Origin: Stomorhina lunata
Taxonomy: Eukaryota; Arthropoda; Insecta; Diptera; Rhiniidae
Direction: 5' to 3'
Length of the DNA stretch: 64,000 nucleotides
Assembly (NCBI GenBank): GCA_933228675.1
Contig: OW121740.1
Coordinates: forward strand, 128,109,799-128,173,798
In this document: positions 12,101 through 19,986 of the stretch, piece by piece
Numbering within the stretch: position 1 is the first letter of the stretch
Layout: every line of letters begins with the position of its first letter
The notes under the pieces: generated by a model
What the model was told of the DNA's origin: nothing
Databases searched by the model: none
What the model saw: only the letters and a program-made list of their open reading frames with translations
Translations under genes and position numbers: made by a program

Positions 12101-15100
12101 ATTTTAATTGAATAATATATTTTTAAAAACGAATCAAAATGGATACCAAATTTCAATAAACTTCTTGCATCGAAGTAACTTTGAACATCCCTAAAGTATA
12201 CTTCACAATATTTGCTTAAAAGTCTAAGTTTTTGATCGATATCGAATGCGATAATTTTGCCCCAGGTCTTAACTTTAAAAATAATTTAATGAAATTTGTA
12301 AAAGACTCATATTTTGATCCAAGGATCCCTATTCTTTTTGGCCGAAATCGGATCACTTTTTCGGGTATTCTCCCATAGGGATGCCTTCCCGGAATATAGT
12401 TTTTTTTCCCTTTATAGCCACAAATTTAATTGTATTTTAATAATATTCATCATAAATATTACTTATGGTCACCGAGTGCTAATGTCAATTTTTTGATATT
12501 TTGAGTTAATTATTGCACTGGATTCCCTTCTTTAGATATATGTAAGATATATCAGAATCATCATAAATATTACTTGTGGTCACCAAAATTAGTATACCTA
12601 TAACTGTAGGAAACGGTGCATATTTGACCATACCTCCCATAAAAGACACATTTTCAAAAGTCTTTTAAATACATACCCAAAAATGAACAAAAACGTTTAC
12701 AAATCTAAAGATAATTGCACTTTATCACTAAAACTTTGCACAGATAAATATTTTGTAAATATAAACCGATAATCCTAATTCGGTAACAATTGATCCACAA
12801 TTAACCCTAACTCCCATATCAGGTCGTCAGCCGGAAATAACATTAAACTACTAAAATCTTAAAATTTAGCAAAACAAAAAAAATAGCACATACGAGAATA
12901 TGTATATATGTCTCTAAGACTTAAGGAAAACTTGTTATATTGTTGGTCCATATTTTCATCATCTTAGTGATGAAGGGTATCATGTAGTCGGGTTTGACTG
13001 ACTAAAGCTTTTCTCACTTTTTACAATAAAACTCGATATATGACGTTTTTTATCTTTTCTAGGGCAGGGGCCAAATCATCACATTCTATATTAATCGAAA
13101 TGTAAGATATTTCAGAAACATTTGTGTAGCATACTCTTAGGATAATCCGAATAATATTTCAGTGGCTTGTTGCTAAAAGTGCCAATGTCAATTTTTTGCA
13201 CCTTTGAGTTAATTATTGCATTAGATTTCCTTTTTTACCTTTTATTTGATTTTTTATTTTATTTGATCTCTAACTAAACTCAGAACAAATTTATAAGAAG
13301 TTTTCTGGGCAATGTTACTATGAATTTATACGCAAAATAAAAACTTTAAATAAAAATTTCTCAAAACTAGTTTTTTTTGTAATATTGGCCTTTTAGCACT
13401 AAGCCACAGATATAATATATGATAGCGCATAGAGAAAGGGACCTAAGGGTGCAAAAATAAGGTAAAAAAAAACCTTTCTATTTTGCGCGTCACATATTTT
13501 TACACATATTTTCATTTTAACTAAATGTTTTGGCAAACAAAAGGATATGTTTAGATGATGTTTCATTAATATTTTTACAAAATATATATTTTTTTAGAAA
13601 ATCCCTTAGGTATGTTGCACAATATTTACTTAAATGTCTGAATTTTTAATGGATATCTAATGCGGCAATTTGGCCCAAGGTTTTTATAAAAAGACTCGAT
13701 TTATTTTTCATCATATTCGCTTTTAAGCTCATTGTATTTTATTCAACAAATTTCCAATTTTTTTATTCCTTCTAAAAAATTTGATTGGTTGAGCTCATCT
13801 AAATATACAAATCTCATTTCTCCATGCATTTCTCGAAGTTTTATAAAAAGCTTGAGGTTCATTTTTAAGATTTTGGTAGTTGATAGCCCAATTCATTGAT
13901 TTATGTTATGGAAACTGCACATGTGCCTTTTTCATGTGATAAAGATCACTTTTTTGATAAATTCCTAGTTAAATGGACACAAAAAGTTGAGTGTTTTCAC
14001 GCTTTTATGACAGTCGATATGAGTTATATTCCACCATTTCCATTGCTTTGTTAACCAAGAAACTCACCTTTGTCTTAATTGGCACCCATTTATCCCGGTA
14101 TACCCACTGTTTGGTTTCTGGTGTGAGGTGGTAAATTCACGTTTTCTTTACAAAAAGAACTTGCGAATTGTGCTATTTAATAAAGCCAAATATTTAAATG
14201 AAATTCTAAGCCGTTTGCATTTGTGTTTGATTGTGAGCATATACTGTAGCCATTTTGCGAAAGGCCTCAGCATACCAAAGTGATCATTCAAAATTTAAAC
14301 CACTGAGCCACCATAGGTGGAAAGGGTATTATAAGTTTGTGCTGATATATGTAACGCATAGAAATATTTGTCTTAGACCCACCTTTTAATATACCAATAG
14401 AAGAGAATCAATTTCGAAGTCGACCAAATACTGCTTATGTAAAAACTGTAATCAATTTGCCAAATTTCGAGATAATCGATCCACATTTGACCCTAGCTCT
14501 CATATAAGTCTAAATGATATATAAATATATAAGTTTTGAGAAACTGTTTGTATGATGGCAAAATTTAGCAAATATTTGTCTTTATACAGGAAAAAGAACA
14601 CCTTTGATCTTAGTGGTGAAGAGTATCGTATGGTCGGGCTTGACCGACTATAGGACTTCCTTACTTGTTTTATTTGTTATTGATAGAAACCTTAACTGAA
14701 CTCCAAAATGTTCGGCATCATCTGGCTTATGCGGTGTCTTATAAGTTTAGAATCTACTTCTTTATCATGGAAGTGGATGGTGCAGAGTTTAGGTAATATT
14801 GAACAATCATAGACTTGTTTTGAGTGATGGGGTTTTTCCGAAAAAAAAATCATATGTAATGAGCACAAAATACTCACTTTTTTCCATTTCCTTCTCAAAC
14901 TCCTATCTACGGTCATTAAACACAAACTAAATGTTAAAGCAAAGTTTAGACAGAAGACAATTAACAGTTGTTTAATGACTTATTACTTATTTCAATATAT
15001 AAAGATACTGACTTATTGAACTGCCCTCGTATCTGCTTATTTTGCCTTATGAAATCGTAGTAAAAATTGGTTTTGTTGTATTTAAATAGGGCCATAAATA

Positions 15101-15476
15101 GGCTTTTCTAAAAGGCTTCCTAATTTTCAAAATTTTATTTATTATTTCTACAAATTATTTGCTTTAATTAAACTCTTTTTAAATTAATCTTATCTTTACA
15201 GGTCTCATTGTTGCTGGCGCCGTATTCTTATTGGCTCAATTGTCAGTATTCGCCATCTGGAAGACAGTGCAAAATCGCTCGAAGAAAGAACGTTACTTAT
15301 ACCACCAAGACTCTGCACCCTCATCCGTTAACTTCGGGGCTCCACCCACAATGGTATATGGCCACAATGGATCATCATCTCATCACAGTCATGCTGGTCA
15401 TCAGCAACCAGCCAGCGATACATTAGGCAAACTCTATGACAGTGGCATGACTGGACGTTATGGACAACAATATTAA
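2866..15476 (+). CDS. PAN/ZP-domain transmembrane protein, 3' part (four exons)
   Basis: Proposed join 2866-3117, 3183-4126, 4214-4426, 15202-15476: 560 residues plus TAA, with the 5' end outside the window. All three introns have GT-AG ends and the frame is kept at every junction (split codons Arg84, Ala399, Gly470). Visible order: Cys-rich PAN-like region (1-~110), ZP module (~129-369) ending in closely spaced Cys at 360, 364 and 369, a dibasic RRKR furin-type site (387-390), a linker, a transmembrane helix (~470-489) and a ~70-residue Ser/His/Gly-rich cytoplasmic tail. Insect ZP proteins of this layout (Drosophila trynity, neyo, nyobe, morpheyus) sit in the apical membrane of epidermal cells and, after cleavage, polymerise in the apical extracellular matrix that shapes cuticle. 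Which paralogue this is cannot be decided by eye, so no symbol is given. Missing: signal peptide and first PAN part. Confidence 0.9.
3183..4126 (+). CDS. ZP gene, main ZP-domain exon
   Basis: Encodes the rest of the PAN region (CHSYDYNETGDMVCRL), the whole ZP module and the RRKR cleavage site (bases 4090-4101). An ATG at 3217 is internal, not a start: the frame continues in from the previous exon through R|CHSY. Codon use is visibly less AT-extreme than the surroundings, as expected of coding DNA under selection. The donor G|GTAAG is at 4127 and the intron 4127-4213 is 87 bp. NVS, NNS, NKT and NGT are potential N-glycosylation sites. Confidence 0.93.
4214..4426 (+). CDS. ZP gene, post-furin linker exon
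   Basis: Encodes residues 400-469, between the furin site and the membrane helix. It contains the repeated basic segment HRHQRD and ends CLNGYG just before the transmembrane segment. The acceptor is TTTATTTTAG at 4204-4213 and the donor G|GTAAGT at 4427. Read without splicing, the frame runs on to 4662, so the strong donor and the in-frame match to the exon at 15202 are what define the end. Confidence 0.88.
4476..7250 (+). repeat. Degenerate ~133-bp intron satellite, block 1
   Basis: About 22 units. The most conserved part is TTTTCCAACACT (e.g. 4819, 4951, 5082, 5217, 5349, 5483, 5626, 5758, 5891, 6024, 6154, 6293, 6421, 6546, 6679, 6812, 6966, 7100, 7234). Spacings are mostly 130-135 bp. 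The second conserved part is TTTTCAAGTATTAATAAAAA, about 70-80 bp downstream. The rest of each unit is strongly diverged. Confidence 0.85.
7251..8341 (+). other. Non-satellite spacer between the two satellite blocks
   Basis: It starts with the tail of the last satellite unit and is then AT-rich unique-looking sequence, with a slightly GC-richer patch at 7660-7770 and poly-A runs near 8023 and 8081. Short open frames on the minus strand here (7682-7965) have no recognisable protein character. No gene is called. Confidence 0.5.
8342..9480 (+). repeat. Intron satellite, block 2 (second subfamily)
   Basis: TTTTCCAACACT recurs at 8342, 8475, 8597, 8730, 8821, 8954, 9082 and 9267, with a decayed copy near 9379. 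Units alternate in type: one ends TTTAAGAAACGTTTTCC, the other CAAACTTGTTTTCC. The real repeat may therefore be a dimer of about 255-265 bp. The unit outside the 12-mer differs from block 1 (e.g. CAATTCAACTCAAGTA). Confidence 0.82.
9206..9269 (-). mobile_element. 40-bp LINE 3'-end insertion with 12-bp target duplication
   Basis: TCAAACTTGTTT occurs at 9206-9217 and again at 9258-9269. It flanks 40 bp (9218-9257) whose minus strand reads CCACTGGGAGTCAAGGATAA and ends in an AGAAGAAG-type tail. The same motif (CCACTGAGAGTCAAGGATAA) closes the broken LINE at 39.75 kb on the minus strand. Sister satellite units have the uninterrupted site. Removing insert plus one duplication (52 bp) turns the local spacing of 185 bp into 133 bp. 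This is an extremely 5'-truncated retroposition. Confidence 0.75.
9481..9690 (+). mobile_element. Decayed remnant of the TACCCTTCACC short-element family
   Basis: It shares with the 11.76-kb copy the block CTGGCTGACTCGATATCC / TTGT(G/T)ATAAA and, downstream, a decayed CGGATAATTATTTTGGGGTA / CTCATAGGGCTGACTTCC stretch matching CGGATCACTTTTTCGGGTA / CCCATAGGGATGCCTTCC at 12.35 kb. No intact ends are visible. Confidence 0.45.
9691..11755 (+). other. Intron sequence without recognised features
   Basis: AT-rich, with many homopolymer runs. I see no coding signal, no tandem structure and no clear inverted repeats in this stretch. Confidence 0.5.
11756..13012 (+). mobile_element. TACCCTTCACC element, copy interrupted by a MITE
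   Basis: It starts TTTATACCCTTCACCACCAT and has GTTTGTAACGCATAGAAATA and the CCGTCCGTCCGGCTGGCTGG block. It closes with GTGATGAAGGGTATCATGTA and a decayed GTTTGACTGACTA end. The near-terminal inverted repeat (ATACCCTTCACC versus GATGAAGGGTAT) is readable. At 11945-12263 it is split by a separate inverted-repeat element, so that MITE inserted later. No protein-coding capacity: a non-autonomous element. Confidence 0.65.
11945..12263. mobile_element. MITE with GGGGC...GCCCC inverted ends, copy 1
   Basis: A 319-bp element. The left end GGGGCCAAATTACGTC plus ATTCGATATCGATCGAAA is mirrored at the right end by GATCGATATCGAATGCG and TTTTGCCCC. The subterminal TTCGATATCGATCGAA is itself palindromic. 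The interior is also imperfectly self-complementary. It matches 30341-30659 in reverse complement over its whole length and 13067-13676 more weakly. No coding capacity. Confidence 0.75.
13067..13676. mobile_element. Diverged, interrupted MITE of the same family, copy 2
   Basis: The left end GGGGCCAAATCATCACATTC and AGAAACATTTGTGTAGCATA match copy 1. The right end GGATATCTAATGCGGCAATT and TGGCCC match its other terminus. The middle (about 13160-13560) is longer and partly unrelated; it includes a stretch GTCAATTTTTTG...GAGTTAATTATTGCA that also occurs at 12484. It is an old copy carrying another insertion. Confidence 0.55.
13683..14304 (+). other. Intron sequence without recognised features
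   Basis: Slightly less AT-rich than average, with TATCCCGGTATACCCACTG near 14092. I see no gene, tandem repeat or element end that I can name. Confidence 0.45.
14305..14674 (+). mobile_element. TACCCTTCACC element, internally deleted copy
   Basis: It begins in CCACCATAGGTGGAAAGGGT and carries GTAACGCATAGAAATATTTG and TTAGACCCACCTTTTAATAT. It then jumps to the 3' third of the family (GATAATCGATCCACATTTGA) and closes AGTGGTGAAGAGTATCGTAT, GGTCGGGCTTGACCGACTAT and TTACTTGTTTT. Compared with the long copy at 42.5 kb, the central part is missing. Confidence 0.7.
14675..15201 (+). other. 3' end of the last intron
   Basis: AT-rich. A minus-strand open frame at 14692-14925 lacks recognisable features and is taken as chance. 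The stretch ends in the pyrimidine-rich acceptor of the last ZP exon. Confidence 0.5.
15202..15476 (+). CDS. ZP gene, last exon: membrane helix and cytoplasmic tail
   Basis: The acceptor TCTTTACAG ends at 15201. The split Gly codon joins G (4426) to GT (15202), restoring the frame. Residues 471-489 (LIVAGAVFLLAQLSVFAIW) form a hydrophobic helix, followed by the basic stop-transfer KTVQNRSKKERY. The tail is rich in Ser, His and Gly and ends GRYGQQY, then TAA at 15474-15476. The helix directly after the linker exon fits a type I ZP protein. The link to the earlier exons over 10.8 kb rests on frame, splice signals and domain logic, not on transcript data. Confidence 0.87.
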
Positions 15477-16880
15477 ATTGGAGTAATAACTAGAAAAACA
15501 CACACAAAAACAACGAATATTAATTAAAAACAAGAAGAAAAAAAAAACGATTTATTTAAAGTAGAAAAAAAAATTAACATTTGATATGGTAAACAATTTT
15601 TTTTTGTAAAATTAAGAATTTAAATTAGAAAAAGACTTTTTAATAAGAAATTAAGAAATCTTAACATAATAATTAGAAAGCAAAAAAAAAACAAAACATA
15701 GTAAAGTAATAGAAAAAATAATTGAAAAAATTTTGAGATTTTTTTTAATTAAAAAAATCGTTTTATAAAAATAACAAAAAACTATTTAAAATTTTCTTTG
15801 ACAATGCCTGCTTTTAAAAGCAATTTTAATGTTTTCCTTGTAAAAAAAAAGTAAAGAAATTTATAACAAAATCTAAAACTAAAGAAAAAACTTGACCGTT
15901 TAACTTAAAAATTTAATAAATTTCTGAACACTTTTTTTCAACAAAATTGCTTTTTTAAAACCAGGCATTGTTCCCTTCTTTTAATAAAAAATTTTTATAA
16001 TTAATATAATATAATAAAGAAAAACACTTAATAACGCAGGTATTATATAAAATTTAGTTTAACAAATAATTTTTATACTTTCCCTTTAATTTTAAATATT
16101 TATTTTTAAACTCTAAGTCTAATTTATTTATTTATTCTATTCCTTTAAATTTCCATGTGGCCACTAAACTTTTTTAACAGAAAAAGATAAAAAGTTTAAA
16201 ATAACCATAAAATCCTAAATTTTTTTAAAATAATTTTGTATCAAAATATTTTGTAAAATTTAGATTTTATTTAAAAAAAAAAATTTTGAACTTTTTATCT
16301 TTTTCTAAAAATTTCCCTTTAATATAAACTTTTAACTTAAACTTAAAACTATTTAGTTTAAAGTCTATTTAATTTAAAAAATAGTTTAATTTAATTTTTA
16401 GCTGTAATTCGAAAAATCTTTTTTATATAGAAACAAAAAAGCTGAATTTGAATTTAAAAATTAAAAAATTCAAGACCGAAAGCAAAAAAGGTGCTTTAAA
16501 ACAATTTAGTTTATATGCATATAAATATCTAATTTTTACTTATTATTTTTTTACATATAAAGAAAAAAAAATCTGAAAGAAAAATAGTAAAAGTGTATGA
16601 TTAATTAAAAATTAAATTATTTACTTAATTTAATATTAATTATAAAACTAAAGTAAATCAAATTATAAAAGAAACTCTCCTTTTTTATACGCAATGTACT
16701 GATTAAGTAATAAAAACTACTTTTTTATAATAAATAATTAAAACAAAAAAATATGTGTTGTTATTTAACATAAAGTTATTGAGATAGAAATAACATAACT
16801 CCGTTATTTACAAACGAATAATAAAATTATCAAAGTCTTTTTATAAATACACATTTGGTATAAAATTTTTGCTCTATAAT
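15477..16880 (+). other. 3' UTR and downstream flank of the ZP gene
   Basis: Very A/T-rich, with runs of A and T and no coding signal. AATAAA hexamers at about 15915, 15983 and 16013 are candidate polyadenylation signals, but such hexamers are frequent by chance at this base composition, so the transcript end cannot be fixed. Confidence 0.5.
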
Positions 16881-17384
16881 ATTGTCACAACTTCGAACAG
16901 AAAAGCAGCTCTATTATGAAATGATCCCAGCAAAACTTTTCATTACCAACTAACAGGTAAACTATTGAACACGAACTACATACTCATTTACTTTTTAAGT
17001 CATTACATTAACATGGGGATGTCACTGGAGGCAAGTACTTACCAATTGCAGAAAAGTAATGACTTGGGTAAGCAATTGGAAGACAACAACAACTTTTTTT
17101 GTTGTTGTTTTATTTAAAAAATATATTTTTGAACGAAATACAAAATTTTTCCTATGACCCCATGGGGGCTCGTCCGACTGCTAGGCGGAGACTCTTCCAC
17201 CGAGCTACTTCATATGTTGAAAACGTAACAGATTATAATTAATATAAACAATTTTTATTTTTAGATCAAAAATCATGTGACAATAATTTTGTTTTTCCCT
17301 GTTTTTTTACTTTACTTTGTTGCAATTTTTGGAAAAATATTTCTATACGAATTTTTGTAAATGTTTAATGCATTTAATAAACAA
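16881..17384. other. Intergenic stretch with a short repeat match
   Basis: GATCCCAGCAAAACTTTTCATTACC-like sequence near 16922-16948 is a decayed reverse complement of part of 22430-22456 (AAAGTTTTGCTGGGATATTA), so part of this stretch belongs to a dispersed repeat. Otherwise AT-rich with no gene. A tRNA-like remnant inside it is listed separately. Confidence 0.4.
17160..17212 (-). pseudogene. tRNA-like remnant (D-arm and anticodon-arm part)
   Basis: On the minus strand the stretch reads TAGCTCGGTGGAAGAGTCTC, close to a polymerase III A box and D arm. It is followed by a 17-base anticodon-arm-like hairpin (17173-17189) with a loop that would place AGC as anticodon. No T-arm or B box follows: the next bases are GAGCCCCCATGGGG. 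It cannot be a working tRNA; a decayed tRNA or a tRNA-derived SINE head is most likely. Confidence 0.3.
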
Positions 17385-17949
17385 TAAAGAAGTTTTTTTA
17401 AATTTAAATAATTTAAGTCTTTCTTTTTGTATAAGTTTTAATATAACATTGACTCTTCCTTACATAAATGACCTATAGTTACTACTTATTTTCTTCGATC
17501 TTGTGCGAATATTCTCCAATTTTATAGGCCAAGTTGTGGAAAATTTTCCTCTACTTGGTCTTTCCATCCCATTTTTTATCGTAGTTATTGGACAACTCGC
17601 GGTACATGTTAGCTCAGTAGATTGAGGAATGTTAACGTAGTTCTTTGGGTGATATCACTAGGAGGGGAGTGTCCACAGTTGAGATGAAGGATAATCAAGA
17701 TAAGTCTGGGCTTACCAAGTTAAGACCAATCAGAACCGTTGCTTGGTATCCAAAATCCCCTACATAATCAAATTGACTCATGATAGTATTTTTTCATACC
17801 GTAAGTTAGTTTTCCATTTTTTTTTACAGAAGGTTATATTTAAAATCAAAAATCATTTAAAAATACATTTTTAATAAAAAAAAAAAATTGTTGGTCTTGG
17901 TGGGATTCGAACCCAGGCCATTCAGTTCAACTTACTATTTTAATTATAA
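17385..17949. repeat. Direct duplication, copy A
   Basis: It runs nearly identical with 19443-19986, sharing for example GACCTATAGTTACTACTTAT / GACCTATAGTTACAACTTAT, GGACAACTCGCGGTACATGT and GGTGATATCACTAGGAGG. Copy A has about 42 bp (from after CCAAGTTGTGG to GTAGTTATTGG) that copy B lacks. Near its right end it contains GGATTCGAACC at 17903-17913, the reverse complement of a tRNA B box. This suggests a tRNA-derived, SINE-like element read on the minus strand. Confidence 0.8.
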
Positions 17950-18059
17950 ATAAGTACTTATATAATTACTTAGTACCTGGTTGACCGAGCCTTGCTCGGA
18001 GCTTTATGATAAGCATTTTGAGGCAAATTTTAAAGTTTTTATATATTTTATTTTATAAA
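17950..18059. other. Junction between duplication copy A and tandem repeats
   Basis: Contains CCGAGCCTTGCTCGG (17986-18000), a short GC-rich inverted repeat, where the composite repeat seems to begin. No gene. Confidence 0.4.
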
Positions 18060-18745
18060 GTTTATTTTGTCCGACCAACACATAGTTCGCAAAGTTTACA
18101 GTTTAACTCATTTTAATAATTTTGGAAAATATTCATACCAACAGAAACCTCCGTCGACTCATGCGCAACAACTTTGCTAAAGACTATAGTCTGATCAAAT
18201 ACACAGTTTACGATTTAATTCATTTTGGGTAGTTTTAAGTGGCGCCACCTGAAGTTGTTCATACCATATAAGAAACCTTTGTCTGCTTATTCGTAACAAC
18301 TTTGCTTATGATTATAACATGATCAAATGCACAGTTTACGATTTAATTCACTTTGAGTAATTTTCTGTGGTGCCATATGTCGGACGTTGCTCATTCCAAT
18401 GAAGATTATAGCATGATCAAATGTGCAGCTTACGATTAAATTGACTTTGAGTAAATTTCAGTAGCGCCACCTGTCGAAATTTCTTCATACCAACTCAGAA
18501 ACCTTCGTCGGCTCATGTGCAACAACTTTGCTAAAGATTGTAGCATGATCAAATGTACAGTTTACGATTTAATTAATGTTTAGTAATTTTCAGTGACGCC
18601 ATCTATCGGAAATTAGTCTCATCAACTTTAAAACCTTCGCCGGCTTATCCGCAACATCTTCGCTAAAGAGCATAACATGATCAAATGCACAGTTTACAAT
18701 TCTATAAAGAACATACATACAGACAAACATTCATTTGTTTAAAAG
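18060..18745 (+). repeat. Tandem repeat of about 120 bp, five units
   Basis: GATCAAATGCACAGTTTACG and close variants recur near 18193, 18311, 18414, 18546 and 18678, each preceded by a CAACAACTTTGCTAAAGA-like block and followed by a GCGCCACCTG / GCCATCT-like block. Units are 75-90% alike by eye. The end (ACATACATACAGACAAACATTC) runs into the next repeat type. It looks like the body of an unclassified mobile element. Confidence 0.75.
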
Positions 18746-19341
18746 GTATAACATTACTAATTTTTCCCCTTTTTATCCCCTAATTTCAAAAAAGTTCCAT
18801 ATGCATATTTGGTACTTCTGTGGTACCAATTGAATTCGGTACATTTTATTAAAACGCAGTTAACATAATGTTTCTATTCATATTACTTTTTGAGATGTTA
18901 AGTTATCATTTTATCCCTTTTTTACCCATTTTGGCCCCAAAATCAAAAAAGCACCAAATACGTGTTTAAAGTTTATTTCACATCTATTGATTGCAGTACA
19001 AAGTTTCTTTCTATATTCCTTAGTTTAAAATATAAGAGTGGGTTAAAAAGGTACCAAAAAAACTATTTTCACCCTTTCTTACCCCTTATAGGACATAGTT
19101 TCAAAAAAGTACCAAATACCTGTCCGTTTATTTTCATAGCTGTTTTAAACGTAATTTAAATTTTGTTTCTATACCTATTACTTAAGAAGATATAGCGTTT
19201 TTGGTTTTTTCCCCTTTTTACCCGTTTTTACCCTCTTAGAGGCAAAAGTTTCAAAAGTCCCTTCTTCTTCGAGCTATACATCAAAAAAGATACCCACTGT
19301 CCAAATTTTATCAAAATCATTAGAGCCGTTTTCGAGATAGT

Positions 19342-19346
<5 letters not shown>
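18746..19346 (+). repeat. Diverged tandem units with CAAAAAAGTACCAAATAC core
   Basis: About four units of ~140 bp, each with a TTTTCCCCTTTTTACCCC-like block followed by a TTTCAAAAAAGTACCAAATA-like block (near 18790, 18945, 19100 and 19245). The final part (ATTAGAGCCGTTTTCGAGAT, about 19320) is repeated in inverse orientation at the very end of the window (63953-64000), so this is the terminus of a dispersed element. Function and class are not recognised. Confidence 0.6.

Positions 19347-19397
<51 letters not shown>
19347..19397. repeat. (TA)n microsatellite
   Basis: An uninterrupted TA run of about 50 bases. It separates the element end (GAGATAGTCATTC) from TACAATTATTGCTCGTTTAA, an arrangement that recurs inverted at 63.87-64.0 kb. 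Confidence 0.95.
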
Positions 19398-19400
<3 letters not shown>

Positions 19401-19442
19401 CATACAATTATTGCTCGTTTAAGAATATAAGAAAGATAAGAA

Positions 19443-19986
19443 AGATAAAGAAGTTTTTTTTTAATTTAAATAATTTAAGTCTTTCTTTTTGTATAAGTTT
19501 TTATATAACATTGACTCTTCCTTACATAAATGACCTATAGTTACAACTTATTTTCTTCGATTTTGTGCGAATATTCTCCAATTTCATAGGCCAAGTTGTG
19601 GTAGTTATTGGACAACTCGCGGTACATGTTAGCTCACTAGATTGAGGAATGTTAACGTAGGTCTTTGGGTGATATCACTAGGAGGTCAGTGTCCACAGTT
19701 GAGATGAAGGATAAGAAGATAAGTCTGGGCTTACCAAGTTAAGACCAATCAGAACCGTTGCTTGGTATCCAAAATTCCCTACATAATCAAATTGACTCAT
19801 GATAGTATTTTTTCATTACCGTAAGTTAGTTTTTCATTTTTTTTTTTACAGAAGGTAATATTTAAGTGTTTAAAATGTAAAAATCATTTAAAAATACATT
19901 TTTAATAAAAAAAAATAAAATAAAAATGATGGTCTTGGTGGGATTCGAACCCAGGCCATTCAGTTCAACTTACCATTTTAATTACA
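19443..19986. repeat. Direct duplication, copy B
   Basis: Second copy of 17385-17949, about 2.06 kb downstream in the same orientation, with a 42-bp gap relative to copy A and few substitutions. The B-box-like GGATTCGAACC is at 19941-19951. Both copies stop matching after TTTTAATTA(T/C)AAA, which marks the duplication or element boundary. Confidence 0.8.

Larger units (their letters stand above)
4427..15201 (+). other. 10.8-kb last intron of the ZP gene
   Basis: It begins GTAAGT and ends TTTACAG. It is over 100 times longer than the other two visible introns (65 and 87 bp). The expansion is explained by a ~133-bp satellite in two blocks and at least four short mobile-element copies, listed separately. 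No other gene is visible inside it on either strand. Confidence 0.85.

Noticed and set aside
17903..17913. Functional tRNA gene from the B-box-like sequence
   Set aside because: Only the T-arm part is present. No acceptor stem, D arm or anticodon arm can be folded at the right distance. Same at 19941.
17385..19986. LTR retrotransposon with the 550-bp direct repeats as LTRs
   Set aside because: The repeats lack TG...CA ends, no primer-binding site follows, and the 1.5-kb interior is tandem repeats without gag/pol motifs.
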